Part shown: positions 45,501 through 56,469 of the stretch, piece by piece
Numbering within the stretch: the first letter of the stretch is position 1
Layout of the letters: the number at the start of each line of letters is the position of its first letter
NCBI GenBank assembly: GCA_022606425.2
Contig: JAHDVF020000748.1
Span: forward strand, 1 to 64,000
Origin: Lepidostoma basale
Taxonomy: Eukaryota; Arthropoda; Insecta; Trichoptera; Lepidostomatidae
Length of the DNA stretch: 64,000 nucleotides
Direction of reading: 5' to 3'
Position numbers and translations under genes: made by a program
Notes under the pieces: model-generated
Database searches by the model: none
Told to the model about the DNA's origin: nothing
The model's input: only the letters and a program-made list of their open reading frames with translations

Positions 45501-48500
45501 GATTATATGTACCATATTTTTTCTCTATTTCTTGCTCCATTGTATGTTTTATTACCATTCTTTTTTTCTGTGTCTAATCATGTTAATGAATTAATACAAA
45601 CCAACCTTTACCAATAAATATAAGATGATTCCCTTTTATAACACAGTATTTTGTTTTTTAAGGTGTTCAAGGGGAAAACGGGGGCGCAGCTGGAAGCTCT
45701 ACAGCAGCAGATTGAAGACAAGATCCGCGGGAGGCATGATGGAGTGGACATTGGCTACTGGGAGTCCCTGCTCTCTCAGCTCAAAGGTATCTTAGTTATT
45801 CCCCAAACGTTGCTCCTCCTGTGAATTGGGGATTACCTTCCACCTTTAAAGAGGTCTTCCACGAGGACGGGTCCCATTAAACTCATTATGCAGTGCAATA
45901 TAGGGGAGTCTGGTGGTGTCCATTCCAGCCCCTCCTTCGCTGTCTACTCCATCTTATAATATCCTCAGCCTCACATATCCCACTAATTCTGGTGTTCCTC
46001 ACGGTTTCCTACTATTATCCTCAGTGTCTTGTTATATTGAAAGTCTTTTTTACTTGCTTTTCCTATGTTAAATGTTAAAATGATCTGCAAGATACGGTCT
46101 CTTTGTATTAATTTATTATTGATTATCTATCTGTTCCCAGCTCACATGGCTCGAGCTCGCTTGCGAGATCGCCACCAGCAGAACTTGCGGCGCAAGCTGC
46201 AGCTCTTGAAGCAGGAGCAAGGGGTGGGGGGTGCCGGAGGGAGCGGCGTGGGTGCTGGTGAAGCGAAAGAGCCGAACCAAAGTGCAAGAGGCACTACTAT
46301 AGAGATAGAGCCAGGTAGCGTGAAAGGGGAGGCGGCTGAGGAAGATACTGCAAGAGAAGAGGAGCTTGCGCAGGCCGGACCGAGCCGCCTGGAGCCTGAA
46401 ACAGAGCCCAAGGAAGAAGGAGACAGCGAAGAAGAGTGAGTAGGATCTCTATAACATTCATTATACTCATGAATAACAGTTCACATATTTTGAAAATATC
46501 TATACATAGTCACCATTTCAACACATCCAAACTAAAACATCACATAAGTTTGCAGAGCTTCAGCTGTTCAAAATATCTTTCCTTAAGGTTTTCCTATATG
46601 TTATTGATTTGTACTAAAATAGTTGAAGACTAGTTATTACAAAAATAAAAAAAACTGTTGATTGTGACATGTGTCATGTAGCACCGGTGGCATCTTTGGG
46701 ATGAAGTATTCAATCACTTTGTACCTTTACATAGTTATTGGCTTTTATGTTTAACACCAATTGGGATCAAAGACTCATTAACTTGTTTTTTTTTAATTTT
46801 ATTTTTTATTACTTGGCACCTTTGTAATGATCAGCCCTCAATTGTTTTCAATTCTATTAATATTAATTTATTTGTTTATTTATCATTGATATATATTTTT
46901 TGTTAAAGTTTCATAAATTAAAAATTTCTAAACAATGTATGATTATAATATATAGATGGGCCCCCTCGGAGACGGACATGACCTCGGAGTACCTGCGCCT
47001 GTACAGCAGCGGCCGCTACAGCCCGACGCTGCTGGGGGCCGGGTCCCTCGAACCGGGGACGCTATTTATCGAGCCCGAGCATGACCAGCAGAGGATCGCC
47101 TTCCTCAGGGCAAAGGTGCTCAACCAAGACCAGAAGGTAACATCATCACTGATAGATATACTAATTTTTGCTTTGTTTTTTGGGATCTCGGGAAAATCCT
47201 TGTAACTTGTCTTTCTCGACCCACGTTTTGGAGATCGTTGCAGTCAGAAGATAGACTGCAATGATCTCCGAAACATCGGTTGAGATAAACGACTTACTTG
47301 GATTTTTCCAAGATCCTAAAAAACATATTTCAACCAACCGTGAATTATTTAATTTATGCTCTTTTTTCAATAGTAAAGTTATGTCTGACTATTGATTATT
47401 TAGCCAAAGCTCCTGCGATGTTTTTACAAATTTTAGGAGGAATGCTACCATCTGTTATTAATTTTTAAAAATATGTATATCGCATACTTAACGCACCACT
47501 TTTTACATAGAAATTATTTTAAACTAACAGCTAACTCACTGTCTCTCTGAAGCAATATGCAGAAATAATGGACCACACTGTTCTTTCCTGACTTATTTCT
47601 CTCGCTTCCCTAAACATTCATATATCGTCTCATGCACGCACGTCCATTTCTCCGACTCCTCACATGACTGACATCTATATATTTGAATTGATCATGCCAT
47701 GTTTTTCTCTATTTCTTGTTCTTCATTCATTATTTCCATGTGTCCAAATCATCATAATGACCCTTTCATTATTTTCTTCATAACGTTTTCATTCGCACTG
47801 CATTTATTTATTATATTTGCATTTGACATTCTATCATTTACAGATTTATCACGCATTTGTCTAAGAGATCTCATTTCTACTGCATTAATTCTATTTTCAT
47901 CTTTTGCCAGTTCCTTTTTTTCCTTGTTAAAAGTGAGATAAAAAAAACATTTTTATGATTGCATAGTACCCGCAAAGTTTTAATGAAAAATTCACCTTAT
48001 TTATTTTCACGGTAGAATACGTTTGTTCAGCAAGTATCAAAGTAAAATTCATAAAGTAAAAAAAATCGGTGATCAGTGGTCATCATGAACGATTCATAAT
48101 TCAAGTCATGCAATTTTATTATTTTGTACGATGTTATGATGAGCCAATGTTGGTGATGTTCCAGGGAGTGGTGGAGGAGGCGGCGACCGGTGCGCTGGCT
48201 GCACTGGAGCGTGAGGCGCGGCGCGACATGGGCGGAGATGAGGCCAAATTCAGCGTGGAGGCCGCCCTGCCTGACCAGCTCTACCTCTGGTCCGATAAGT
48301 ATCGCCCACGAAAACCCAGATACTTCAACAGGTATGTTCGAACTACTGCGTGACACCCATGACAACGGAAAGGCAACGTTCACCCCAATCAGTGGAAACA
48401 AAGTGAAACAACATTGCAATAAAGCAAGTTTTTACAATCATACTTTCAGCATTGCAGGTCCGTTGGCGTGGAATAGCCTCCCTGTTAGTATTAATTATGA

Positions 48501-51016
48501 AGAGTGATGTTAAATTTAATTGACTACTAAAAGCTTTTTCGCAAAATACAAATAAATTTATTTCTATTTTAATTAATTACGTATGTAGCTTTGGAATCTG
48601 CAGATAACTTCTTGCCACTCGCCACCTGGACTTAAAATTTCTTCGCCAGCCGTTACTTGCTTTGAAGGATGAACAATCAATGCTTCTGAGCTAAGATCTT
48701 AGCTTTTTCACAAAGAATCAGACCTGAAACTGGGTTTCTCATAGAATGTTGCTACAAAAACCACTTGAAAACGGCATCTTCTAAATCTTTGTTTGTTGCT
48801 GCCTCCATTGATGATCTTGAAGAACTTCCATCTTCGTTTTCAAGCACTGACACAAAGTTTAAAAGTGTAGATTTGCCCCTTTTACCATTACTCTAAATTT
48901 TTAGTTTATCCACTAATAAGAATCAGAATGTATATAGAATCATTATTTTACGAATCGCAGTACGTTTCTGTCTTTTTTTCTTTTCTTCTGAAATTCTGAA
49001 AGTGATTTGTTATTTAACCGTCGCGTTGCCATGTGGTCAATTGAGTTTCCACTGCCAATTTAAAGTTGATTTTCTTAAAACCAATGGACCCTAATATTAT
49101 AAAAAAAATTGTAATCCTCCATTGAAGTGTTCTCAATATTTCGTAATAAAAAAAAAGCAAAAAATTACTTCCTTCATCCCAAAAAAAAAATTTTTTAAGA
49201 CTGCCCTCACCTTCATTCGTGTAATGGTAGAATTTGTTTTGCTAATATTTACAACTTTATCAAAAGTGACAAATACTTACTCGCTGTTTTGAACGTATTA
49301 TAAATTGTATGTTTGGCCTTTTTTCATAGGTACGTAATAATACCGACTGTGGACGGAAACGCAGCACGCAACTTAATAATATCAGAACTGTGAAAATATT
49401 AACACTTTACCAAAAGGACAAATATTAATACGTACTCGTTGTCTTGAACGTACTATACATTTTGCCTAGGTGCCTTTATCATACGTAAAATTATAGCGCC
49501 ACGGCGCGGCAGGGCGAGACAAGTTCATACTTGGTGTCAGTTGCTCATATGCTGTGACGCATTCCATATCAGAAATCGCATGGTTCCAGAAAAAAATTAA
49601 TAATGATATGTTTTTCAAATAATCCATGTATGTTATAGATATCGATCTATTCCTAATAAAATTTCCTACAAGATGACATCAATTAAATTTTGATTCATCG
49701 AGTCATATGCTTGATATTTAGATAAAGTTAGCGGTAAACTGAATTGACCACATGGGAGCGAGCGTTTTGTTTTGAACACGGTACGTTAAGGGTTAAATAA
49801 CAGATGTACAATTATAAGTTTTTGATATCCTCCACAAATGTATTTTAACCCTTAAAGGCCGGCAAAAATTGAAACATCTTCACACAAAATACACAAAAAT
49901 ATCAAATAAATTGTATTTTGTAGTCAAAATGTTTTTTTTATCTTATATAAATAATCTGACTTTTTTTGTTTAATTTTGAGTTTAAGAAAACAAATAAAAA
50001 TAATTACATTGAATTTATAAATGAAACCAAAACATCGCGCCGTTGATAACTAATAATGATATAAGAGTCACCCTAAGTGAACACATACTCAAAATCAAAG
50101 ATTCCGATACAGTACGAGAAACCAAAACTTCGTAGCTCGGCGGTTATGCAACTGTGTGTGTGGGACACGCAATACAAAAAAAAAAAATTTAATCTTTGTA
50201 CAAAAAGGATGAAAGTTTAACTCTAAATCACAGAGAATATATGAGTGTATATAATTCACATTTTTACTTTTGATCTGCAGTAGTAAATTTACGGGATATT
50301 ACACATTAAACACAGAGAATATATGCGGACTGCTATTGTAGCCAGCCGGACTATAAGGGTTAAAGATGACGGTGCTTTTGAAACAGTATAGGACAAACTA
50401 CACTGATCGGTGTACACTAATTTTGTCCAATAATATTTCCCCTGTATGTGATTTATAAGCATTATTGGACTTGGTTACTCATGAGGGTGAATGTTTGCAG
50501 GGTGCACACGGGCTTCGAGTGGAACAAGTACAACCAGACGCATTACGACATGGACAACCCGCCGCCCAAGATCGTGCAGGGATACAAGTTCAACATCTTC
50601 TATCCAGATCTTATCGACAAGAACTCCACTCCGCAGTTCTCACTGGTGAGGCACTTCATCTCTGTCTCTCTAACATTTAACTTGATGAAAACAAGATTTC
50701 AATTTGTCTATTTTAAAAATCATAAAGATTACAGATTACAAATCCAAATCGGTTATAACTACAGAATAAGAAAAGATGAATACTGTGTGCATTATCATTT
50801 TAATTAAAAATATATTATTTATTCCAGAAACCGTGTCCGGACAATCCAGATTTTGGAGTGTTGCGGTTCCATGCAGGGCCGCCATACGAGGATATCGCTT
50901 TCAAGATTGTGAACCGCGAGTGGGAGTACTCCTACAAGAGGGGCTTCCGCTGCCAGTTTCAGAACAATATCTTCCAGCTCTGGTTCCATTTCAAGAGATA
51001 CCGCTACAGGAGATAA
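39592..51016 (+). CDS. cactin: Cactin, 11 exons
   Basis: Exons: 39592-40058, 42133-42370, 43190-43364, 44707-44840, 45201-45359, 45663-45786, 46141-46435, 46956-47136, 48165-48331, 50501-50645, 50828-51016. All are AG/GT with consistent phase, giving 757 residues, about the size of human CACTIN. The N-terminus is an RS/KE-rich charged region, then TPEEKRARRLAEKREKE, MGWDGEYQHYTNQDNPFGD, a central coiled/basic segment, and the highly conserved C-terminal domain: RYFNRVHTGFEWNKYNQTHY, VQGYKFNIFYPDLIDK, FKIVNREWEYSYKRGF and the end FHFKRYRYRR. Cactin is a nuclear spliceosome-associated protein. In Drosophila it was named for binding the IkB protein Cactus in Rel signalling. The insect-specific acidic/Gly-rich insert in exon 7 is low complexity. 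Introns hold LINE, mariner, piggyBac-like and fold-back insertions. AATAAA at 51380-51385 may end the transcript. Confidence 0.96.
40178..41085 (-). mobile_element. LINE fragment in Cactin intron 1
   Basis: [70 protein letters not shown], then RGRPR and the 3' end complement CTAACTAACTAACCATCACC. Frame is broken several times. About 0.9 kb, 5'-truncated inside the RT. Confidence 0.88.
41659..41870. repeat. 212-bp near-perfect palindrome (fold-back MITE)
   Basis: About 100-bp arms: TGATGTTATTAAAATAAACA, AAATAGAAGAACTAAAAATT and ACACGTGTTTCGTCTTATG on the left have their complements, in reverse order, on the right. The centre is GGGGACATCTTCGAGTGTCC. No coding sequence. Cactin intron 1. Confidence 0.88.
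42748..42797 (+). mobile_element. LINE 3'-terminal stub
   Basis: TTCTGCCTACGGGGATACGG and GGTTAGTTAGTAAG match the last about 50 bp of the family only. Cactin intron 2. Confidence 0.5.
43675..43838 (+). mobile_element. LINE 3' remnant in Cactin intron 3
   Basis: GGTGGCCACATTTAGAGTCA, ATGAATGCAAAGGAACC and CAGTCCATCCTCTCTGCC through GGGCATGACGGTTAGTAAG. Corresponds to the last about 160 bp of the family. Confidence 0.7.
43945..44485 (+). mobile_element. mariner transposase remnant
   Basis: An open frame at 43960-44376 gives LLKPGETIMSEVYCRQLERL, VILHQDNTRPRSAKMTREKI, HPPYSPDLVPSDYNLFRFME: the second and third catalytic aspartates of a D,D34D mariner. The N-terminal half with the first aspartate is missing. 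After 44376 decayed frames continue (YFNSKSLN, RWKVVVYNDGIYI). Inactive, in Cactin intron 3. Confidence 0.9.
44948..45155 (-). mobile_element. LINE internal fragment in Cactin intron 4
   Basis: Reverse-complement traces of the EFTYLGSMF, VGAGNKINGALKVI and NRNISTEAKM segment of the LINE family. Both ends missing. Confidence 0.6.
47170..47328. repeat. fold-back element in Cactin intron 8
   Basis: Arms TTTTTTGGGATCTCGGGAAA, CGACCCACGTTTTGGAGATC, GTTGCAGTC are mirrored by GACTGCAATGATCTCCGAAA, CATCGGTTGAGA, CCAAGATCCTAAAAAA. About 75-bp imperfect arms, short loop. Confidence 0.75.
47527..47935 (-). mobile_element. LINE 3' fragment in Cactin intron 8
   Basis: Complement of GELAKDENRINAVEMRSLRQ, DKSVNDRMSNANI and MKRVMSDVR-type segments. 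Strongly decayed, most of the RT missing. Confidence 0.7.
48335..48510 (+). mobile_element. CR1/Jockey-like LINE C-terminal stub
   Basis: Right after exon 9 of Cactin, the frame reads SGNKVKQHCNKASFYNHTFS then IAGPLAWNSLPVSINYEE, the WN-LP motif near the end of such RT proteins. Short remnant. Confidence 0.6.
49018..49792. mobile_element. possible piggyBac-like non-autonomous element
   Basis: TTAA flanks both ends (49014-49017, 49793-49796). The left end reads CCGTCGCGTTGCC then CATGTGGTCAATTGAGTTT. The inverted right end reads CCCTTAACGTACC and later CATGTGGTCAATTCAGTTT. The inner inverted repeat is clear; the outer one is weak. Cactin intron 9. Confidence 0.5.
49849..50356. mobile_element. 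piggyBac-like MITE with TTAA TSD
   Basis: TTAA at 49845-49848 and 50357-50360. Ends CCCTTAAAGGCCGGC and, inverted, CCCTTATAGTCCGGC. 508 bp without coding sequence. Only 56 bp from the previous element. Confidence 0.7.
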
Positions 51017-51828
51017 TCACCATCTGTTTCCTTCTACTGTTTTATATTTGTCTTGGATTTGTGTAATGCAACAAGTGCATCATATTGTTGCAAGACAAAT
51101 CCCAAATATAAAATTAAAAATTTAATTACAGAAAAACATTTATTGATCTTTTTAAAACAAATTCATAAAAAAAAATTTCAAGTAAATACGGAATTCTGTA
51201 AAATTAAAACCAAATCCACCAAAATTTGAGCAGTTTTGTGCTTTATCTTCTCAACATTATGCTAACAATAGTTTATATTGGAATGCAGAATTTTATTTTA
51301 ATTTGCAAACACTTTTTAAAAGTATTTTATTTTGAAATTTTTGTTTTAATTTTATGTATTGTAAGTTATCAATGTAAATAATAAAAATAAGTAAGTTTAA
51401 CCAATTAACTAGGCCTTGATTATTGGAACTTATACAGTGAAAGGAAGGAATTTTTAAAAATAAAAATAATTTATTTTATAATATTTTTATTTATAAATTA
51501 TTTACAGAAATTGGAATCTAATTTATATAATAGTATCTAACTGAAGATTCCTTGGGCGAAGGCGGCCTACCTGTAAGAAGGAAAAAATGTGTAAGTATTG
51601 TAGAATATTGTCATTTTTTATTTCGAAGTAAATATTTATAATATAAAATTTAAGATATGTCACCGATGCACAGTTTTAATATGAATGTTGCATTGTAATT
51701 AAAATACATTTTACTCGCATCAAACTTATCTACACTATAACTTGGAGTGATCTATTGGGATGGGAGAGAGGTTTACACGCTTGTTTAAATTGCAATTTTT
51801 GTTAATTTTGATTCAGAAATTTCTCAAA

Positions 51829-52413
51829 ATGTGTGATTTTCGAACTTATTCGCATGAACTGCTAACCGAATTTATAGAAGCTTTCCGAAATAACCCTTGT
51901 CTTTGGAAAATTAGAAGCAACGACTACAAAGACAAAAATTTGAAGCTTCAAGCATACAATAATTTATTAGAAATTATACGGAAGGTAGAAAGAGATGCTA
52001 CGATTGAGAACGTCAAGAAAAAAATTAATTCATTAAGGGCTGGGTTCCGAAAAGAACATAAAAAAGTGCAAGATAGCAAGAAGACAGGTTCAGGAACTGA
52101 CCAGGTATACGTGCCAAAATTATGGTATTACAGTCAGCTTGAATTTCTCAAAGATCAAGGCCAAGGTAAGTTTAATTATTTATTAAAGAATTTCTCTATA
52201 CACTATTATATTATACGTGCGTATTCTTTGTTATGCCTGTGCCTAAATTAGGTAGGTACCTAAAATAGAGTACCTATTATAGCACTTTGTTTCATTACAA
52301 TAATGACATTGTGATGTTGAACATTAAAACCAAAAGTTAATTTAGAGGGTTTTTATTTAATTACAGGTGAACAATCAACTGACAATATAGACAGCAGCGA
52401 ACAGTGTGACTAA
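51829..52413 (+). CDS. MADF-domain protein of a PIF/Harbinger element (2 exons)
   Basis: Exons 51829-52165 and 52367-52413 (127 residues). MCDFRTYSHELLTEFIEAFR, NNPCLWKIRSNDYKDKNLKL, VKKKINSLRAGFRKEHKKVQ and VPKLWYYSQLEFLKDQ form a MADF (Myb/SANT-like, Adf-1 type) DNA-binding domain covering about residues 9-100. PIF/Harbinger transposons carry such a second gene alongside the transposase, and remains of a Harbinger nuclease lie convergently next to it. The short C-terminus (GEQSTDNIDSSEQCD) lies at the inferred deletion point, so the original protein was probably longer. A frame 23 codons longer (51760) is possible. Whether it is still expressed, or has been domesticated, cannot be told. Confidence 0.75.
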
Positions 52414-52635
52414 ACACAAAAGTTCTTCATACACAGGCTCAGGCATTCTGAAATAATTCTGAAAATCTTCCTTCTCTTCACGTAACTCTCTTACTAAATT
52501 CACATGTGATAAACGCTCTCTTTTTGTAAGCCAGTTCTTAACCCACACTTTTCGCCTTCGTCTATTGTTTTTAGTTTTTGAAATGTAATACGATATAATT
52601 CCTAAATAACACAAAGCTTCTTCAGTGGACGACAT
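52375..52635 (-). pseudogene. truncated PIF/Harbinger transposase
   Basis: From the ATG at 52635: MSSTEEALCYLGIISYYISK, RRRRKVWVKNWLTKRERLSH, LVRELREEKEDFQNYFRM, PEPVYEELLCLVT. This is the N-terminal segment that precedes the DDE nuclease of HARBI1-like transposases. After LVT the frame runs into antisense of the MADF 3' exon and stops. The whole catalytic domain has been removed by an internal deletion. Confidence 0.8.
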
Positions 52636-52884
52636 CGCGATACGGTATGAGTAAGTTGGCGCGTGTATCGCCGACGTCGAGTCAAGTAAGTTCGCGATCT
52701 TAAAAACCGCAGACTTTAATTTCGTACGTCTATCACCACCTTTAGAATGAGTAAAATAAAACATACTCGCACACAAGTCATTGCATTTTTATAATTAGTA
52801 AAATATGTTATTTAAAAGAACGATTGCTATTATCATTAAAAGATGACTAGTTAATAATTGAAATAATTTGGGACATGAAGGGTT

Positions 52885-53425
52885 GGTGCTGGAAAACAAA
52901 TAAATGGTGCACTCAAAAGGATCACTGAAGCAAAGATGGCAGTGTACAATGGGGTTCTAGTGTCGACCCTTATGTATCGAATTGAAGCTAGGAGTTGGCA
53001 GAAGAATAATGAAAGTAAGACAGATGCCATAGAAATGAGATCACTAAGAAGAATGTGTGGAAAAACAATGTATGATATGAATACTTTGATGAAGTAAGAA
53101 GGTAATGTAAGGCGGGTGAATGCATCCTAAATAAAATTGAGAAAGGGTCACTGAGATGGTTTGGGAATATGGAACAAATGGATGAGGGAAGAATGGTTAA
53201 ATAGATATATTTGCAAGTAGTGTGACTGAAAAAAGAAGTCGAGGAAGACATGGCATGACCAAATTAATAAATTATTAAAAGGTTAGGCTATGTTCGAAGT
53301 CGTAATAATTGATGGGCGTACGTGCCGTGGTGTATGAATATTGATGAGCGCGAGAGGTATGTAGAACAGTGTGGGGGTCCATCCTCTGCCTACTCCTCTG
53401 AGGAAAAGGCTTGATGCTTAGTTAA
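52885..53425 (+). mobile_element. LINE 3' fragment
   Basis: [54 protein letters not shown] and TVGVHPLPTPL in broken frames. Ends with a decayed GCTTGATGCTTAGTTAAG terminus. Confidence 0.75.
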
Positions 53426-53439
53426 GACATTAATTTGCG

Positions 53440-54335
53440 ACAAAATGTCAGAGTAGGAACACAAGTGTTTGTCATTTGAATCCCAATTAACAACACAGTT
53501 AGCACAAGTCTTCTTAGTAATCGGCCCATCAGCTTGGAACAATCTCCCTTTATACTTTAGGGGCACAAATAATCCGACAGATGGGCTGATTTTGACATAT
53601 TCTTCTAAGGTGAAAACCCATATTTTTCATATTTCATACCCAAAATAAAACCCAATCTGTTTTTACATTTAAAACACATCTCAGTGCGTCCTTCAGATGA
53701 TAACATCACGAAAACAGCGCTTTAAATTATTAAATGCATTATTATTATTATTAAGGGTAACGGTCTGATGTTGATAACGCTGAAGCCTTTAGGCCATTTT
53801 ATTTATTTATAAAGAATAAACAAAAGTGTGTGCCTCTTAAAGATCTCTATGGAAATTTAATTCCTCTCCCCGGTGGCATCACTATAGGTAGATTATTGCT
53901 GCAAACTTAAAGTTAAAACATCCAAGAAAAAGATAGATACAGTTCTAGTCAATAATTAATATGAATATAGCCTAAATACAAGGAAATCTAGACTTCACTC
54001 GCCGAAGTCCTCGGCAATAGGAAGATTAGTTGACCTGAAGTGTTGCCCTAGTACAAATTTCAGGGATTGAGCCTTTGCGGTAGGCCGGTCCATCAGCTTC
54101 GAACAATCTTCCTTCACACCTCAGATGCATAAATGATCCGACAGATTTCAGATCTAAGCTGAAAACCCATCTTTTTCATATTTCATACGCAATTTAAAAC
54201 TTGCATATTTTGTTCTATTATACTTTTTAACCGATCGAATATCAATCGGATGCAGCGTTCACATTTAGATTTAAAACATATCTTAATGCGCCCTTGAGGT
54301 GATTACATCACAAAAACGGCGCTTTAAAAGTTAGA
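53440..54335 (+). mobile_element. CR1/Jockey-like LINE 3' ends (two partial copies)
   Basis: Two tandem-like remnants. Each has a SAWNNLP-type motif, a NPTDGLILTYSSKVKTHIFH-like line and a terminal CACATTTAGATTTAAAACAT to ACGGCGCTTTAAA block (53645-53735 and 54220-54330). The same terminal block, inverted, is at 24884-24990. Microsatellite ATT tails follow. Confidence 0.65.
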
Positions 54336-54354
54336 TATTATTATTATGAATAAA

Positions 54355-54475
54355 AATGACAGTTTTCTAGAAGTTTAATTATATTTTTACGGACGACATA
54401 TTATGATGTCTTTGCAAGGTGAAACATATCATTCCCATGAAATATAATAACACTTCGTGTTAATTATTTAATATG
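54355..54475. repeat. fold-back family element
   Basis: GTTTTCTAGAAGTTTAATTA then a GGTGAAACATATCATTCCCA arm and ATATAATAACACTTC. Same family as 30985, about 75 bp from the NDUFS3 stop codon. Confidence 0.6.
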
Positions 54476-54546
54476 GAGTTTTATATCATTATACAAGAAA
54501 TGATAAACAGTTCTAGTCAAGAATGTCAGCTTTGTACTTACAACAT

Positions 54547-55365
54547 TCAAGCCTTGGGGGCTTCGGCCTTGGCCTGATCAGCAGCCGGATTGAGTACTAC
54601 TTCATGAGCAGGCGGTGCATGTCGGAAGTTGGGGAACTGCTCCCAGGGGGCATTTAGCTCAAACTTGCGGAACTCTTGCGCCAACTCCAACGGTTCCACT
54701 ACTACACGTTTCTTCTCGTCATCATACCGCAGCTCTACATACCCACTCAGAGGGAAGTCCTTGCGGAATGGGTGACCCTCGAATCCGTAGTCCGTCAAAA
54801 TCCTACGCAAATCAGGATGGTTGGCGAAGAATACCCCATACATATCCCAAATCTCCCGCTCGTACCAGTTGGCTGCCTTATGCACCTCATTGCACGTATC
54901 TACGGGGGTCAGTTCGTCTGTGTAGGTTTTTACGCGGATCCTAGAGTTGAAACGCAGCGAGAGAATATTGTAAATCAACTCGAATCGGTAAGGGCGGCAC
55001 GGGACGTCCATCCCAGCGATGTCTGTAAGGTTGACAAACTGCGCATTGTGATGGTCTTTCAAGAACTGCATGGTTGGCACGATGCCCTCCGGGGACACGA
55101 GCACCTCCAGCTCATCTCCTGCTGTAATTTGCACTTTTTGTACGTACTTTGGCATGCATTCCGCCACGTATTTACCGAAATCCACAAGCCGAGATCTGTC
55201 CACGGCGTTGGATTTCCTCACTGTGGGTCTGGTCTCTGGAAGTACCTCCGCGGGCTGATCGCTCTTGTGAGCGATTTGTTGGATAATAGGAGCCCTCATA
55301 TTGGTTAATGCGGTTCTCCCAGACGCACCGATGGCCGAGGCCAAGCCCCTTAGGAAGAGAGCCAT
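54547..55365 (-). CDS. NDUFS3: NADH dehydrogenase (complex I) iron-sulfur protein 3
   Basis: Intronless 272-residue protein, the 30-kDa core subunit of the peripheral arm of mitochondrial complex I. The start at 55365 gives a basic, Ser/Ala-rich leader ([20 protein letters not shown]) suited to mitochondrial import. The conserved core includes [53 protein letters not shown] and, at about 167-209, the family signature [20 protein letters not shown] followed by [20 protein letters not shown] and SGY. The end is [20 protein letters not shown]. No defect is visible. An LTR retrotransposon starts 193 bp upstream of the ATG and separates it from Snapin. Confidence 0.97.
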   Translation of the reverse strand: MALFLRGLASAIGASGRTALTNMRAPIIQQIAHKSDQPAEVLPETRPTVRKSNAVDRSRLVDFGKYVAECMPKYVQKVQITAGDELEVLVSPEGIVPTMQFLKDHHNAQFVNLTDIAGMDVPCRPYRFELIYNILSLRFNSRIRVKTYTDELTPVDTCNEVHKAANWYEREIWDMYGVFFANHPDLRRILTDYGFEGHPFRKDFPLSGYVELRYDDEKKRVVVEPLELAQEFRKFELNAPWEQFPNFRHAPPAHEVVLNPAADQAKAEAPKA

Positions 55366-55558
55366 TACGCAATTTTTATGAAAAATACTTTTTCATAAAG
55401 AACTGCAGTCACGACGAGGATTTTGTATTCGAAAAAAAAAAATTATAAATACCAAGTCAAAGCTTTTGACATTTAACATAGACAATGTGATGTAACAGAT
55501 CATAGACAACATGGAACATGTGAATATATAATGGAATTTATTTTTTTATCTACGAGAT

Positions 55559-56469
55559 TGTAACGAATTTGCTCTCGACACAGGGTGAAACATGATGATT
55601 AGTCGTATCTCACTCCATATCTCGAAGCACTCCCTCACAACGTATTGCCCGGTGTTTACTCGCTAATGTGATTATTATTCGATCTCTAAGATGCTCCGGG
55701 AGGTATAGTGATATGAGATTGAAACCAATATTTGCTATTTACACTTATATTTAAACACAAACATACAAAACAAATAAACAAGATCACTTATAAACTAAAG
55801 ATGACTTACTTCTATTCGTTGGCCAACGACTTAAAGCTACTCCGTCACTGAATTAACACTACTTGATCTGATCTGCGAAGTCGTCGATCCAGCCGGCACG
55901 TGGCGTCCACATCACGAGGGACGTCCGAGGCGGAAGAGCGAAGGAGAGCGAGGAGCGAGTGGTCTCCATCGCTGAGACAGCCGTGGTCAGCATCAGGTCC
56001 CAATGATGATGAGCTGACGCTATGCGGCGATATCGCGATCTTTTTCGGATTCACTTCCCGGCGTTCGGTATAACACTTCGCGATCTTTTGAGGCTATTGC
56101 CCCTCGGCGCGTGGCCGGGGCGGAGACACTTCTCCTACCGAGGGTGGAGGCGGACTGGGGCCGAGAGCTGCCCGGAACCCTGCAGGGCGGAGGGTTGGAT
56201 CGTCCCCTCTCAAGTGCGGCCACTCTCGAAAATTGGGCCCGGCAGTACCTAACTGCTTTGCGATACCGGGGCAGAACGCTATTTATTTTCACTCACAGAA
56301 TTGTCATTATCACGATTAGTGTTTTAAAATGTCTTTCATAATCTTATCACTAATTAAAATTAAACTTAACTAAGATCAAACAAGCCTCCAGAGAGAAAAC
56401 GCCTTTTCGGTCATGCAAAACTTGTCTAGTGCAACCTCACCTATTATGCCATGAAACATGGCTATATCA
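55559..56469 (-). repeat. LTR (3' LTR in element orientation)
   Basis: TG...CA termini. Contains GC-rich central part (56020-56260) and short frames without homology. Confidence 0.88.

Noticed and set aside
54676..55308. 210-codon plus-strand open frame
   Set aside because: It lies wholly antisense to NDUFS3, whose protein is unmistakable; the frame is a codon-bias shadow.
55845..56341. Short open frames duplicated in both LTRs (about 70-90 codons)
   Set aside because: Identical because the LTRs are identical; no recognisable domain.
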